Assembly: GCF_003997495.1 (NCBI RefSeq)
Contig: NZ_RZRU01000002.1
Coordinates: forward strand, 186,001 to 250,000
DNA: 64,000 nt
Direction of reading: 5' to 3'
Source of the DNA: Mesorhizobium sp. M7A.F.Ca.US.008.03.1.1
GTDB taxonomy: Bacteria > Pseudomonadota > Alphaproteobacteria > Rhizobiales > Rhizobiaceae
Positions 1-8,768 of this stretch are shown here, piece after piece. Under the pieces are notes generated by a model. That model ran no database searches and was not told the origin of the DNA. It worked only from the letters and a program-made list of their open reading frames with translations. Every line of letters starts with the position of its first letter. Position 1 is the first letter of the stretch. Made by a program: the position numbers and the translations under genes.

Positions 1-1
1 C

Positions 2-130
2 TGCGCCGCCAACGCAATCGCACTCGGCATTCCCTGCCACCGCGTTGTCCGCGCCGACGGCACGCTGTCGGGCTATCGCTGGGGCATCGAACGCAAGCGC
101 GCCTTGCTCGACAAGGAGGCCGGACGATGA
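2..130 (+). CDS. Ada/MGMT-type methylated-DNA cysteine methyltransferase, C-terminal end only
   Basis: The window opens inside this reading frame, and only the last 42 codons are present. They contain the PCHRV active-site motif of O6-alkylguanine-DNA alkyltransferases followed by the usual [17 protein letters not shown] tail. The Cys of PCHRV is the alkyl acceptor in this family. The stop codon overlaps the ATG of the next gene (ATGA), so the two are translationally coupled. Because the start is outside the window, a stand-alone Ogt/MGMT cannot be separated from a full Ada protein; coupling to an Fe(II) dioxygenase would suit an adaptive-response operon. Confidence 0.9.
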   Translation, partial: CAANAIALGIPCHRVVRADGTLSGYRWGIERKRALLDKEAGR

Positions 131-870
131 ACGCCCATGCCAAGGTTGCCACATCGGTGGTCGAAGCCGCCGAGACACGCGTCGCTGCTTACGACTGGCC
201 TGCCCTTGCCGCCGAGCTCGACGGCTTCGGCTGCGCGGTGATCGAGAAGTTGCTGCCGCCCGAAGAGTGCCGGCGGATCGCCGGCCTCTACCCCAGGGAA
301 GAACATTTCCGCAGCCACATCCATATGGCCAGGCATGGCTTCGGCAAGGGCGAGTACCGCTATTTCCGCTATCCCTTGCCCGACCTGCTCGGCGGCCTGC
401 GCAGCGCGCTCTATCCCAGGCTGGCCGAGGTCGCCAATCGGTGGAACGAGCGCATGGGTCAGGCCATGCGTTATCCCGCGACGCATGCCGAATTTCTCGA
501 ACAATGCCATGCCGCCGGCCAGACGCGGCCGACGCCGCTGCTGCTGCAATATGTGCCTGGCGACTTCAACTGCCTGCACCAGGATCTCTATGGCGACCTC
601 GCCTTTCCGCTGCAGGTGGCGGTCCTGCTCTCCGAACCGGGCCAGGATTTCAGCGGCGGCGAGTTCGCGCTGACCGAACAGCGGCCGCGCATGCAGAGCC
701 GGGTCGAGGTGGTGCCGCTGCGCCAGGGCGACGCCGTTGTATTCGCCGTCCACAACCGACCGGTGCAGGGCACCAAAGGCAATTACCGCGTCAATCTGCG
801 CCACGGCGTCAGCCGGTTGCGCTCAGGCATGCGCCACACGGTCGGCATCATTTTTCACGATGCGAAGTGA
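127..870 (+). CDS. 2OG-Fe(II) oxygenase
   Basis: A 247-aa protein with the iron-binding facial triad of 2-oxoglutarate dioxygenases: the HQD motif supplies His151 and Asp153, the distal His is near 226 in LRHGVS, and a downstream Arg (around 232-236) would bind the 2OG carboxylate. A GGEF-x-L stretch precedes the last strands, as in prolyl-4-hydroxylase-like folds. The ATG overlaps the stop of the upstream alkyltransferase. That context suggests repair of alkylated DNA, RNA or protein alongside Ada, but the protein is not a textbook AlkB and the substrate is unknown. Confidence 0.85.
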   Translation: MNAHAKVATSVVEAAETRVAAYDWPALAAELDGFGCAVIEKLLPPEECRRIAGLYPREEHFRSHIHMARHGFGKGEYRYFRYPLPDLLGGLRSALYPRLAEVANRWNERMGQAMRYPATHAEFLEQCHAAGQTRPTPLLLQYVPGDFNCLHQDLYGDLAFPLQVAVLLSEPGQDFSGGEFALTEQRPRMQSRVEVVPLRQGDAVVFAVHNRPVQGTKGNYRVNLRHGVSRLRSGMRHTVGIIFHDAK

Positions 871-894
871 GCAGGGAGAAGATGGAGGTCCTCC

Positions 895-1500
895 TCACCC
901 CGCCAGCGCATAGCGGCTGACCACCATGCCACAGGCATAGGCCTTCGAGCCGAGCAGCCGCAGGTTCCTAAAACCACCCTGATCGAAAATCCGGCGGCCC
1001 GCACCCAGCACCGCCGGATTGATGAAAAGCTGGAACTCGTCGACCAGCCCGGCCGCGATCAGCGCCGACGCGAAACCGGCGCCGCCGAACACGGCCATGT
1101 CGCCGCCCTTGCCCGCTTTCAGCGCATTGACTTCGCGCGGCAGGTCACCACTGACCACGCTGGTCCGCTCCCAAGCCGGCTCCCAGGCCGATTGCTTGAG
1201 CTTGTTGCTGAGCACCACCTTGCGGGCGTCGACGATGCGCTGTGCAAAGGCGTAGAACGGATCGCGCGGAAACTTCCTCGCCGCATTGCCCCAATGGGTG
1301 AGATAGCCCTCCTGCGCCATCTTGCGGCTGAGCAGGATGGTATCCACGCCTGCGAAGACAGCGTTGAAGTCCTGCTTCAGCGTATCGTCCCAGGCGCTCT
1401 CGCCACCCCACTCCCAGAGCTGCCAGGAATGATCCTCGGTGGCGCCGACAAAGCCGTCGACCGACATTTGCATCTGAAGGACCAGCTTTTTCACCGTCAT
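895..1500 (-). CDS. dihydrofolate reductase family protein (RibD C-terminal domain)
   Basis: A 201-aa protein beginning MTVKKLVLQMQMSVDGFVG, the typical N-terminus of stand-alone RibD_C/DHFR-like reductases. A later FGGAGFASALIAAGLVDEF block is the conserved NADPH-binding turn and helix of the family. I chose the start at 1500 because AGGAGA lies just before that ATG; in-frame ATGs upstream lack such a site. It faces an HxlR regulator across a 96-bp intergenic region, a common arrangement in which the regulator controls the divergent reductase. The substrate is unknown. Confidence 0.85.
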   Translation of the reverse strand: MTVKKLVLQMQMSVDGFVGATEDHSWQLWEWGGESAWDDTLKQDFNAVFAGVDTILLSRKMAQEGYLTHWGNAARKFPRDPFYAFAQRIVDARKVVLSNKLKQSAWEPAWERTSVVSGDLPREVNALKAGKGGDMAVFGGAGFASALIAAGLVDEFQLFINPAVLGAGRRIFDQGGFRNLRLLGSKAYACGMVVSRYALAG

Positions 1501-1531
1501 TCTCCTCACGGTCATCGCAAACAGTTTACAT

Positions 1532-1592
1532 TTGGAACCGTTGACGCAAGGCCAAAACGATGTCAATAGTAAAGTGATTTAAAAATGGAACC
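1532..1592. promoter_or_regulatory. shared divergent promoter with two TGGAACC copies
   Basis: Between the reductase (start 1500) and the HxlR gene (start 1597), the heptamer TGGAACC occurs at 1533-1539 and again at 1586-1592. A TTGACG (1541-1546) lies 17 bp from CAATAG (1564-1569), a possible promoter toward the HxlR gene. HxlR proteins are dimeric winged-helix factors that usually bind their own divergent promoter, so the repeats are candidate half-sites. Their spacing (53 bp) and position are suggestive only. Confidence 0.3.
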
Positions 1593-1596
1593 ATAG

Positions 1597-2013
1597 ATGT
1601 CGACGCGCGAAAAGTCCGGCTGCCCGATCAACCTGTCCCTCGAACTCATCGGCGACCGCTGGACGCTGCTCATCATCCGCGACATGGTCTTCGCCGGGAA
1701 AAAGCACTTTCGCGAATTCCTGCAATCCGACGAAGGCATCTCCTCGCGCACGCTGGCCGAGCGACTGCAAACGCTTCAGGAGGAAGGCATCCTCACCCGA
1801 AGCGACGACCCGACGCATGGCTTGAGAACGGTCTACCGGCTGACCGAAGCAGGCATCGACCTCTTGCCGGTGCTGGCGACGCTCGGCGCCTGGGGCAGCA
1901 AGCACCGCAAGGCCGACGACAAGCTGGCCAGGATTGCCGACGAGTTGGCGGCAGGCGGCGAAGCGGCGCTGGAAAAGATGAAAGCGGCGCTGCGAGCGGA
2001 ACATATTGTCTAG
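1597..2013 (+). CDS. HxlR family transcriptional regulator
   Basis: A 138-aa winged-helix protein. The N-terminal Cys in GCPINLSLELIGDRWTLLIIRDM is the hallmark of HxlR proteins, some of which sense electrophiles or redox state through it. The block FREFLQSDEGISSRTLAERLQTLQEEGIL is the DNA-recognition helix region, and RTVYRLTEAGIDLLPVL forms the wing and dimerisation helix. It is divergent from the RibD-like reductase, its likely target. Confidence 0.92.
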   Translation: MSTREKSGCPINLSLELIGDRWTLLIIRDMVFAGKKHFREFLQSDEGISSRTLAERLQTLQEEGILTRSDDPTHGLRTVYRLTEAGIDLLPVLATLGAWGSKHRKADDKLARIADELAAGGEAALEKMKAALRAEHIV

Positions 2014-2068
2014 GCGGTTGCGTTCAGGCCGAACCGGCATGGCTGTTGCCGCACAAATCGCCAATCGC

Positions 2069-2102
2069 TTGACAATGATCCACTTTTGTTCTCTATTTGT
2101 TC
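2069..2102 (+). promoter_or_regulatory. dinB promoter with LexA (SOS) box
   Basis: TTGACA (2069-2074) is followed after exactly 17 bp by TCTATT (2092-2097), a good sigma-70 promoter. Directly over the -10 lies GTTC (2088-2091), seven bases, then GTTC (2099-2102), which is the alphaproteobacterial LexA box GTTC-N7-GTTC. LexA bound here would block RNA polymerase, so the polymerase gene starting at 2133 should be induced by DNA damage. Confidence 0.85.
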
Positions 2103-2132
2103 CATCTATCAGCAACTGCGGATGTGCGGTCG

Positions 2133-3380
2133 ATGGAAACGACAGCCACCATCCTGCATGCCGATCTCGACGCTTTTTACGCCTCGGTCGAGCAGTTGCT
2201 CGATCCGTCGCTGCGCGGCAAGCCGATCGCGGTGGGCGGCGGCGTCGTGCTCGCCGCTTCCTATGAGGCGCGCGCCTTCGGCGTGCGCGGCGGCATGCCA
2301 GGGCGCAAGGCGCGCGAACTCTGCCCGCATTTGATCTTCGTCGGCGGCAATTTCAGCCATTACCAGCGGCTGGGCGATGCGGCGATCAAGGTGCTCGACG
2401 ATTTTACGCCTGTGGTCGAGCGCATTTCCATCGACGAGGCGTTTGCCGACGTCGCCGGCTGCACGCATCTGTTCGGCTCCCCACAAGAGATCGCAACAGC
2501 CATCCGCAGCCGCGTTCGGGCCGAACTCGGCCTGCCGATCTCGATCGGCGTGGCGCGCACCAAGCATCTGGCTAAGATCGCCTCGCAGGTCGCCAAGCCC
2601 GACGGGCTGGTGGTCGTCGAACCCGGCACCGAGCTCGCCTTCCTGCATGATCTGCCGGTCGGACTGATGTGGGGCGTTGGCCCGGCCACCAGGGCGCGGC
2701 TGGCCGGGATCGGCGTCGAGACCATCGGTCAGCTTGCCAGGACGCATAGCGGCGCGCTGACGCGGCTGCTCGGTCCCGCCGCAGGCGAAAAGCTCGCCGC
2801 GCTGTCATGGAACCGCGACCCGCGCAAACTGGAGACCAAGCGCCGCGCGCATTCGGCCGGCGCCCAATCGGCGCTTGGCCAAAAACCCGCCGTGGCACGG
2901 GTTATCGTACCCACTCTGCTGCATCTGGCCGACCGCGTCGCCAGCCGGCTGCGCGCCAAGGCAAAGCCCGGCCGCACGGTGACGATACGCGTGCGCTTTG
3001 CCGATCTCCGCGCTGTCACCCGTTCGATCACGCTTGACCAGCCGATCTCGGCGACAACGATGCTGGCCGAGATCGCCGGCGATCTGGTGCGCGGCGTGCT
3101 CGCCGACAATCCACAGGAGAGAACGATCTCGCTGCTGGCGATCTCGGTCTCGCATCTCGAGGAAAGCTTCGAGCTGCAGCTCGACCTGCCGCTCGGCCTC
3201 GCCGACGAGAAGCGCCGCCCCGGCACCAGGAAAGGCCTGGCACGCTTCGACGCCGACCGCGCCATCGACAAGATCCGCGAGCGCTTCGGCAAACTGGCCG
3301 TCGGCTATGGCACGGTGGCGCTGGAGGCGGCGCGCTCGGTTCCCGACGAATTCAGGGAGTTGGCGGAGAAGGAGCTGTGA
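2133..3380 (+). CDS. dinB: DNA polymerase IV (Y-family translesion polymerase)
   Basis: A 415-aa error-prone translesion polymerase. The start ATG at 2133 gives METTATILHADLDAFYASVE, with catalytic Asp11. The palm motif SIDEAF supplies Asp101 and Glu102, the YEARAFGVRGGM block (about 44-55) is the nucleotide-binding finger, and helix-hairpin-helix thumb motifs (GVGPATRARLAGIGVETIGQ) precede the little-finger domain. A TTG-initiated reading beginning further upstream would place the start codon inside the LexA-covered promoter and is rejected. It is probably SOS-induced through the box just upstream. Confidence 0.95.
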   Translation: METTATILHADLDAFYASVEQLLDPSLRGKPIAVGGGVVLAASYEARAFGVRGGMPGRKARELCPHLIFVGGNFSHYQRLGDAAIKVLDDFTPVVERISIDEAFADVAGCTHLFGSPQEIATAIRSRVRAELGLPISIGVARTKHLAKIASQVAKPDGLVVVEPGTELAFLHDLPVGLMWGVGPATRARLAGIGVETIGQLARTHSGALTRLLGPAAGEKLAALSWNRDPRKLETKRRAHSAGAQSALGQKPAVARVIVPTLLHLADRVASRLRAKAKPGRTVTIRVRFADLRAVTRSITLDQPISATTMLAEIAGDLVRGVLADNPQERTISLLAISVSHLEESFELQLDLPLGLADEKRRPGTRKGLARFDADRAIDKIRERFGKLAVGYGTVALEAARSVPDEFRELAEKEL

Positions 3381-3393
3381 GGCCAGGGTAAGG

Positions 3394-3807
3394 TTATGGG
3401 CCGGTACGCGAGTAACGATGGACCCGGACGCCACTGGAGCTTGCCCCCTGCCAGGGCTCGCAGGCTATGCCGTCATGGTCGGCATCGTGAGTCGGCCAAT
3501 AGCCAGGTTCGCCCCTGTGCGCAGAGGCGAGGCCAACGGCACGGGCGGCAGTGCAGTTCGGGAACGCGGCAAGGTGCCTCAGGACCGAGAGAGGCGTATC
3601 AAACCGAATGCCGACGAAGCCATAGATGAGATAGCCCGACAACAGAATGAACGGCGCGAACAAAGCCACCCATCTCAGTCTGCCAAGGCGGCGACGGTGA
3701 TAGCGTGAAGGCCATCGTAAGAATGGCAGGAGCATTCCCCGCCAACTCCCCGGTTGGAGTCCCCGAACCAGACTAGCGTCACCAGATGCAGTAGCAACAA
3801 CGCCCAT
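3394..3807 (-). CDS. membrane-anchored Excalibur calcium-binding domain protein
   Basis: About 137 aa. The C-terminal third (NCTAARAVGLASAH...YWPTHDADHDGIACEPW) is an Excalibur domain: two conserved Cys and a DxDxDGxxCE loop resembling a calcium-binding EF loop. One transmembrane helix (WVALFAPFILLSGYLIYGFVG) precedes it, so the domain is likely extracytoplasmic. ATG at 3807 has TTTGGAG just upstream; an alternative ATG lies at 3735. It converges on dinB with a 13-bp gap. The family function is unknown. Confidence 0.7.
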   Translation of the reverse strand: MGVVATASGDASLVRGLQPGSWRGMLLPFLRWPSRYHRRRLGRLRWVALFAPFILLSGYLIYGFVGIRFDTPLSVLRHLAAFPNCTAARAVGLASAHRGEPGYWPTHDADHDGIACEPWQGASSSGVRVHRYSRTGP

Positions 3808-3860
3808 CTCCAAACGGTTTTCCGCGTTGGCGATTGGAGTCGGATAGCGACACTCCAGTT

Positions 3861-4883
3861 CTACGCCTCGCCGTCCCAGTAGCGCCTAACCCCGGCCATG
3901 TCGAAAATGCCGTCGCGCCGGCGCAAGGCGTCGACCGCCATTTTGTTGGAATCGGGATAGACGCAGACCTCATTGGGGTTTCTCTCGCCGATCATCAGAT
4001 AGCGGCACGGTCCCGTACCGCTGTTGAGAAAGGAATGTCCGACCGCCAGACCGGCGGGAAAGCAGACATAGTCGCCGGCTTTCATCTCATAGCGCTCCTC
4101 GCCAAACAGCAGCGTCACTTGCCCTTCCAGGATCAGCGCATGCTCCTCTTCCAGCATATGGTAGTGCCTGGGCGCCAGGCGCATGCCGGGGGCCGGCGCC
4201 TCGATCAGCACGCCGACATGATAGTCGGGCCGTCCCAATGCGGCATAGGTGAGGTGTTTGGACTGACCACCGAACCACGCCCCCTCGCCTTCCTGTTTCC
4301 ACTCGACAGCATCGCTGGCGACCGGCGGGATCGGAGTGGCTGCTGCCTTGGTGACACCGGCCGTCACATCCGACGGCGACGGATCGCCGACGGCAAGGCC
4401 GGTATCCTCGCCGTCCCAGTAGCTTCGGGTTGCCGACAGGTCGAAGATCGCGCGGCTTCCCAGCGCGCGCACCAGCACCTTGTTGGAGGCAGTGTAGATG
4501 ACCACGTCATTCGGGTTGCGCTCGCCGACGATGACATAGCGGCACGGCGCGTCGCTGGTGTTGATCAGGCAATGCCCCGCCGCGGCACCCGCCGGAAAGC
4601 AGATGTAGTCGCCAGCCTTCATGGCGTAGGCGGCGTCGGCGACATGCGCGGTGAGCATCCCCTCGAGGATGAAGACATGCTCCTCCTCGAAAATGTGGTA
4701 ATGCGCCGGTGAACTCTGCTTGCCCGGCGGCAGCTCCTCGATCGCCACGCCGACATGGTAATTCTCGCCAAGCGCGGCCAGCGACAAATGCCGGTAGCGC
4801 ACGCCGAAGCGCGGCACATCGGACCATTCCGTCCACGGCACCTCATCCGATGCGAATGGCACGGGCGCTTTCTCGTCTGCCAT
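3861..4883 (-). CDS. bicupin protein with two tandem cupin domains
   Basis: A 340-aa protein made of two homologous halves. Half one has His61, His63, Glu67/68 and His104 in HYHIFEEEH...GH; half two repeats this as HYHMLEEEH...GH from about residue 240. Each half ends with an ERNPN block and a final RSYWDGE or RRYWDGE. These are metal-ligand patterns of RmlC-type cupins, so both halves look catalytically or ligand competent. The start at 4883 follows a strong AGGAGG. There is no signal peptide. It sits downstream of the pentulose kinase on the same strand, but a 127-bp gap leaves shared transcription uncertain. The substrate is unknown. Confidence 0.85.
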   Translation of the reverse strand: MADEKAPVPFASDEVPWTEWSDVPRFGVRYRHLSLAALGENYHVGVAIEELPPGKQSSPAHYHIFEEEHVFILEGMLTAHVADAAYAMKAGDYICFPAGAAAGHCLINTSDAPCRYVIVGERNPNDVVIYTASNKVLVRALGSRAIFDLSATRSYWDGEDTGLAVGDPSPSDVTAGVTKAAATPIPPVASDAVEWKQEGEGAWFGGQSKHLTYAALGRPDYHVGVLIEAPAPGMRLAPRHYHMLEEEHALILEGQVTLLFGEERYEMKAGDYVCFPAGLAVGHSFLNSGTGPCRYLMIGERNPNEVCVYPDSNKMAVDALRRRDGIFDMAGVRRYWDGEA

Positions 4884-5010
4884 TGGGGCCTCCTGGTTCT
4901 GTCGCCCTGCCCTACAGTAGGCTGTGACAGAACAAAGCTGCCAGTTTCCGGCATCATCGCCAAGCGGTGTTCGCCACGCTCCTGACAGGGCCAGACAGGA
5001 GCCGCTCGCT

Positions 5011-6612
5011 TCAGCCTCGGATTGCCTTGCCCGCCTGCTGCAGCAACTCGAACGCGGAGAAGCGCTTGGCGTGCCAGTCGGCCAGCGCGTCATTGGGGTG
5101 ATAGACCTCGCCGAGTTCCGACATGCCAGCCATCGCCGTGACCAAGTCCTTGTAGGTTCCGGCGGCGACCGCGCCCAGCATAGCCGACCCGAGCAGCACC
5201 GGCTCGGGCGAGGTCGAGGCCACCACCACCATGCCGGTCGTGTCCGCCAGCAACTGGCGCACCAGCGGGCTTTGCCCGGCGCCGCCGCTGACCACGATGG
5301 TGTCGACGGGAATGCCCTTGTCGTGCTCGGCCCGCACGATCTGGCGCGCGCCATAGCCCAGCCCGCAAACCCCGGCGACATAGAGCCCGACCAGGCTGTC
5401 GAGGCTGGTGTCGAGATCGAGCCCGGCAATCAGCGCGCGTGCATCCGGATCGGCGAAAGGCGCACGGTTGCCGAGAAATTCGGGCACGACATGGATGCCG
5501 CCGACCAGCGCCGGCGTCGCTGCGGCCCCATTTCGGCTTTGCGCCTGCAACGACAGCCAGGCGCTGAGGCTGAGCCCCTCGGCTTGCGCCTTGGCGGTCG
5601 CTTCGCCAGCCGCGGGGTGCATGCGCACCAGATGGTCGATGGCCGCACCAGCCGCCGATTGGCCGCCCTCGTTTAGCCACAGGCCCGGCACCATGGCCGA
5701 GAAATACGGACCCCAGACGCCGTCAACGAAGGCCGGCGCCGCGGTCGACGACATGGTGCAGGCCGAGGTGCCAAAAACATAGGCCATGCGCGACAACACG
5801 CTGCCGAAATCGCCACGCGCCCCGACCGTGCCGACGCCGCCGGCATGCGCGTCGATCAGCCCGGCCGCCACCGCTGAACCGGGTTTGAGGCCAAGGTCCG
5901 CAGCCGCTTGCGCGGTCAGTCCGCTGCCGAGTGCGGCACCCGCCGGCACGATCTCGGTGCCGATGCGCGCGAATGCCTCGTCGGCCAGCGCGCCGAGGCC
6001 GATCTTGCGAAAATAGGCTTCGTCCCAGCGGCTCTCATGCGCGAGATAGGTCCATTTGCAGGTCACCGTGCAGACCGAGCGGGCAAGGCTGCCGGTCGCC
6101 CGCCAGGTGAGGAAATCGGCGAGGTCCATGAACTGCCAGGCGGCATCGAAAGTGGCGGGCAGGTTTTCCGCCAGCCACAGGAGTTTCGGTGTTTCCATCT
6201 CCGGCGAGATAACGCCGCCGACATAGTTCAGCACCGTCTCGCCGCTGCGGTTGATGCGGCGCGTCTGCTCGACCGCGCGGTGATCCATCCAGACGATGAT
6301 GTTGCGTTCGGGATTGCCGGACGGACCAACGGCCAAGGGCACGCCGCCCTCGCCCAGCACCACCAGCGAACAGGTGGCGTCGAAACCGATGCCGGCGATC
6401 GCCTCGGGTGCCACGCCGGACTGAGCGACGGCTTCGCGTGTGGCCGCGCAAACCGCCCGCCAGATGTCATTGCTCGACTGCTCGACAATGTCGCCGGCCT
6501 CGCGCCAGACCTCGATGTCCCGCTTGGCCGAGGCGAGCAGGTTTCCCGTGTGGTCGAACACCCCGGCCCTCGCGCTGCCGGTGCCGACGTCAATGCCGAG
6601 AGTGTGGGGCAT
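5011..6612 (-). CDS. FGGY-family pentulose kinase, probable D-ribulokinase
   Basis: A 533-aa sugar kinase. The N-terminal phosphate-1 motif LGIDVGTGSARAGVFD, the central GFDATCS and VWMDHRA segments, and the C-terminal VVSGGAGQSPLVRQLLAD adenosine motif define the FGGY family, with the length and features of the pentulose-kinase subfamily. It follows ribitol 2-dehydrogenase, whose product is D-ribulose, so phosphorylation of D-ribulose to D-ribulose 5-phosphate is the expected step. A large inverted repeat separates it from the dehydrogenase gene. Confidence 0.88.
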   Translation of the reverse strand: MPHTLGIDVGTGSARAGVFDHTGNLLASAKRDIEVWREAGDIVEQSSNDIWRAVCAATREAVAQSGVAPEAIAGIGFDATCSLVVLGEGGVPLAVGPSGNPERNIIVWMDHRAVEQTRRINRSGETVLNYVGGVISPEMETPKLLWLAENLPATFDAAWQFMDLADFLTWRATGSLARSVCTVTCKWTYLAHESRWDEAYFRKIGLGALADEAFARIGTEIVPAGAALGSGLTAQAAADLGLKPGSAVAAGLIDAHAGGVGTVGARGDFGSVLSRMAYVFGTSACTMSSTAAPAFVDGVWGPYFSAMVPGLWLNEGGQSAAGAAIDHLVRMHPAAGEATAKAQAEGLSLSAWLSLQAQSRNGAAATPALVGGIHVVPEFLGNRAPFADPDARALIAGLDLDTSLDSLVGLYVAGVCGLGYGARQIVRAEHDKGIPVDTIVVSGGAGQSPLVRQLLADTTGMVVVASTSPEPVLLGSAMLGAVAAGTYKDLVTAMAGMSELGEVYHPNDALADWHAKRFSAFELLQQAGKAIRG

Positions 6613-6633
6613 GGGGAAACCTTCGGTTTAGGG

Positions 6634-6754
6634 CAGTAGTGAGTAGCGAGTAGTGAGTAGTGAGTAGTGAGTAGTGAGTAGGAAAGTCTTGATTCTTGGA
6701 TCAAAACCATCTTCCATCAGGATTTCTATCCTACTCGCTACTCACTACTCACTC
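6634..6754. repeat. tandem heptamer (GTAGTGA) array with an inverted partner
   Basis: The left arm (about 6635-6682) is about six tandem copies of the heptamer GTAGTGA, with one GTAGCGA variant. The right arm (6730-6754) is the reverse complement of the same array, so about 24 bases can pair around a loop of about 46 bases. It lies in the 145-bp gap between the ribitol dehydrogenase and kinase genes and would be transcribed as a strong stem-loop. It could lower downstream expression or protect the upstream mRNA. Copy number of such arrays can vary by slippage. Confidence 0.85.
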
Positions 6755-6757
6755 CCT

Positions 6758-7486
6758 TCACAAATCATTGCTTTGCGGCAAAATCACCAGATCGCGGATC
6801 GTCACGTTGCGCGGCCGGGTCAGCATGAACATCACCGCTTCGGCCACTTCGCGCGGCTGCATCAGGCCGCCGGCGGCGAGTTCTTCCTCGAGCTTGGCCT
6901 TCGGCCAGTCGTCGACCAGTGCCGTCACCACCGGGCCCGGCGCCACGGCACCGACGCGCAGGCCGTGCTTGGCGACCTGCCGGCGCACCGTGTGAACGAA
7001 GGCCTGCACGGCGTGCTTGGAGGCCGTATAGATCGGCTCCCAGACCACCGGAACCAGTCCGGCGATCGAACTGGTGACGATGATATCGCCCGTCTTGCGC
7101 TCGATCATGTGCGGCAGTACCGCCTGGATCGAGCGGAAGCAGGCATTGATGTTGAGGTTGAGCATCCGGTCCCAGGCGTCGGGATCGCCGGTCGCCACCT
7201 CACCGCCGACATAGGCGCCGGCATTGGCATGGAAGATATCGAGCTGGCCGGCCTTCTCCAGGATCTGCGGCATCATGGTGGCGACGCTTGCCGGCTGCAT
7301 CAGGTCGATGACCAGCGGGATCGCCTTCGAACCGAGTTCGGCGCACAATTTGTTCAGGGTCGCCTCGGCGCGGTCGACCAGCACCACGCTGGTGCCGGCC
7401 GCCAGCATGTGCCTGGCGCATTCGAGGCCGATGCCTGATGCCGCGCCGGTGACGGCGGCAACTTTTCCGGACAGTTCTTGGCTCAT
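6758..7486 (-). CDS. rbtD: ribitol 2-dehydrogenase (SDR family)
   Basis: A 242-aa short-chain dehydrogenase with TGAASGIG (13-20), NAG (88-90), Ser139/140, Tyr153 and Lys157. The whole protein closely follows the known Klebsiella ribitol dehydrogenase, including distinctive stretches such as [28 protein letters not shown] and [13 protein letters not shown]. That supports NAD-dependent oxidation of ribitol to D-ribulose rather than a generic SDR call. The start at 7486 was chosen over an N-terminal extension that would overlap the permease gene. It is transcribed after the ABC importer genes, 22 bp from the permease stop. Confidence 0.9.
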   Translation of the reverse strand: MSQELSGKVAAVTGAASGIGLECARHMLAAGTSVVLVDRAEATLNKLCAELGSKAIPLVIDLMQPASVATMMPQILEKAGQLDIFHANAGAYVGGEVATGDPDAWDRMLNLNINACFRSIQAVLPHMIERKTGDIIVTSSIAGLVPVVWEPIYTASKHAVQAFVHTVRRQVAKHGLRVGAVAPGPVVTALVDDWPKAKLEEELAAGGLMQPREVAEAVMFMLTRPRNVTIRDLVILPQSNDL

Positions 7487-7508
7487 GTCTTGCTTCCTGT
7501 TGATGGGT

Positions 7509-8768
7509 TCAGGCCCGGCCATGCGAGACACGCGAGCGGCGTGCCAGCGAGTCGACGATGACCGCGATGGCAAGCACGGCGCCGGTGATCATGTACCGAA
7601 GCGACGAGGACAGATCGAGCAGCGTCAGGCCGCTGGCGATCGACTGGATGACGATGATGCCGAGCAGCGCCGAATAGGCGCTGCCGCGGCCGCCGAACAG
7701 GCTGGTGCCGCCGATGACGGCCGCCGCGATGGCGTTGAGGTTGACGTCGCCGGTGCCGGCCTGCTGGCTGGCCGAGGCAAGGCGGGCCGCCGACAGCACG
7801 CCGCCGAAAGCGGCCAGCATCGAGCACAGCACGAAGGCGCTGGAATAGATCAGCCGCACATTGATGCCGGCGCGCCGTGCCGCCTCGCGGTTGCCGCCGA
7901 CCGCCGACATCGAGCGGCCCCATTTGGTCCGCGTCAGCGCGTAATGCATTGATATGACCAGGCCGACGAACAGGCCGAACATCCACGGAATGCCGCGCGC
8001 CTGGTTGAGATAGAAGACGATGAGTTCGAGAATGACCGTGATGACGATCGCCCGCGTGATGAGCCCGCCGGTCGACGGCGCCGACAGATTGGCGGCGCGG
8101 CGTCGCGCGACGGTGCGCAGGCCGGTGACCAGCATGACAATGCCGGGCACGGCCGCCAGAGCGAACGAGACGAATTTCGGCATCATCAGCAGCTGGCCGA
8201 AATTCACCAGGTTCGAGCCGTAGGGCAGGTTGATCGAGCCGGTCGAGCCGAGGATGTAGAGTTGCAGGCCAAGCACCGCCAGCAGGCCGGCCAGCGTCGA
8301 GACGAAGCTCGGCATGCCGAGCCGGTTGAACAGCAGCGCGTAGAGAGCGCCGATAAAGCCGCCGACGGCGACAGCGGCCAGAATGGCGAGCGCCACCGGC
8401 CAGCCCTGGTTGACCCACAATGTGCCGACCATCGCCGAGGCAAAGCCGCTGATCGAACCGACCGACAGGTCGATTTCGCCGACCATCAAAACGCAGACGA
8501 TGCCGAGCGCAATGACGCCCACGGTGGAGCAATCGAACAGCAGATTGACCAGATTGCTGCTCGACAGGAAGATCGGGTTGATGCTGGCGAACACCGTCCA
8601 GATGATGACCAGCCCGACGATGACCGGCAGCGAGCCGAGATCGCCGGAGCGGACCCGGTCGAAGAACCTGCGGATGGCGCCGCCGATCCCCGCCTCATGC
8701 TTGACGCGCACATCGGCGCGGTCGAGCTGCGGCGGCACGGAGGCGGCCTGTTCGGCTTCGCGGCTCAT
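7509..8768 (-). CDS. sugar/polyol ABC transporter permease (RbsC/XylH type)
   Basis: A 419-aa multi-pass membrane protein with the family motifs [26 protein letters not shown] and [12 protein letters not shown]. The roughly 50-residue N-terminal cytoplasmic extension is longer than in RbsC and resembles XylH-type permeases. Its start overlaps the stop of the ATPase gene by 4 bp, so the two are translationally coupled. Given the downstream ribitol enzymes, ribitol or a similar pentitol is the expected substrate. Confidence 0.92.
   Translation of the reverse strand: MSREAEQAASVPPQLDRADVRVKHEAGIGGAIRRFFDRVRSGDLGSLPVIVGLVIIWTVFASINPIFLSSSNLVNLLFDCSTVGVIALGIVCVLMVGEIDLSVGSISGFASAMVGTLWVNQGWPVALAILAAVAVGGFIGALYALLFNRLGMPSFVSTLAGLLAVLGLQLYILGSTGSINLPYGSNLVNFGQLLMMPKFVSFALAAVPGIVMLVTGLRTVARRRAANLSAPSTGGLITRAIVITVILELIVFYLNQARGIPWMFGLFVGLVISMHYALTRTKWGRSMSAVGGNREAARRAGINVRLIYSSAFVLCSMLAAFGGVLSAARLASASQQAGTGDVNLNAIAAAVIGGTSLFGGRGSAYSALLGIIVIQSIASGLTLLDLSSSLRYMITGAVLAIAVIVDSLARRSRVSHGRA

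Noticed and set aside
4884..5429. N-terminal extension of the bicupin frame
   Set aside because: The extension overlaps the kinase gene out of frame; a strong AGGAGG directly precedes the ATG at 4883.
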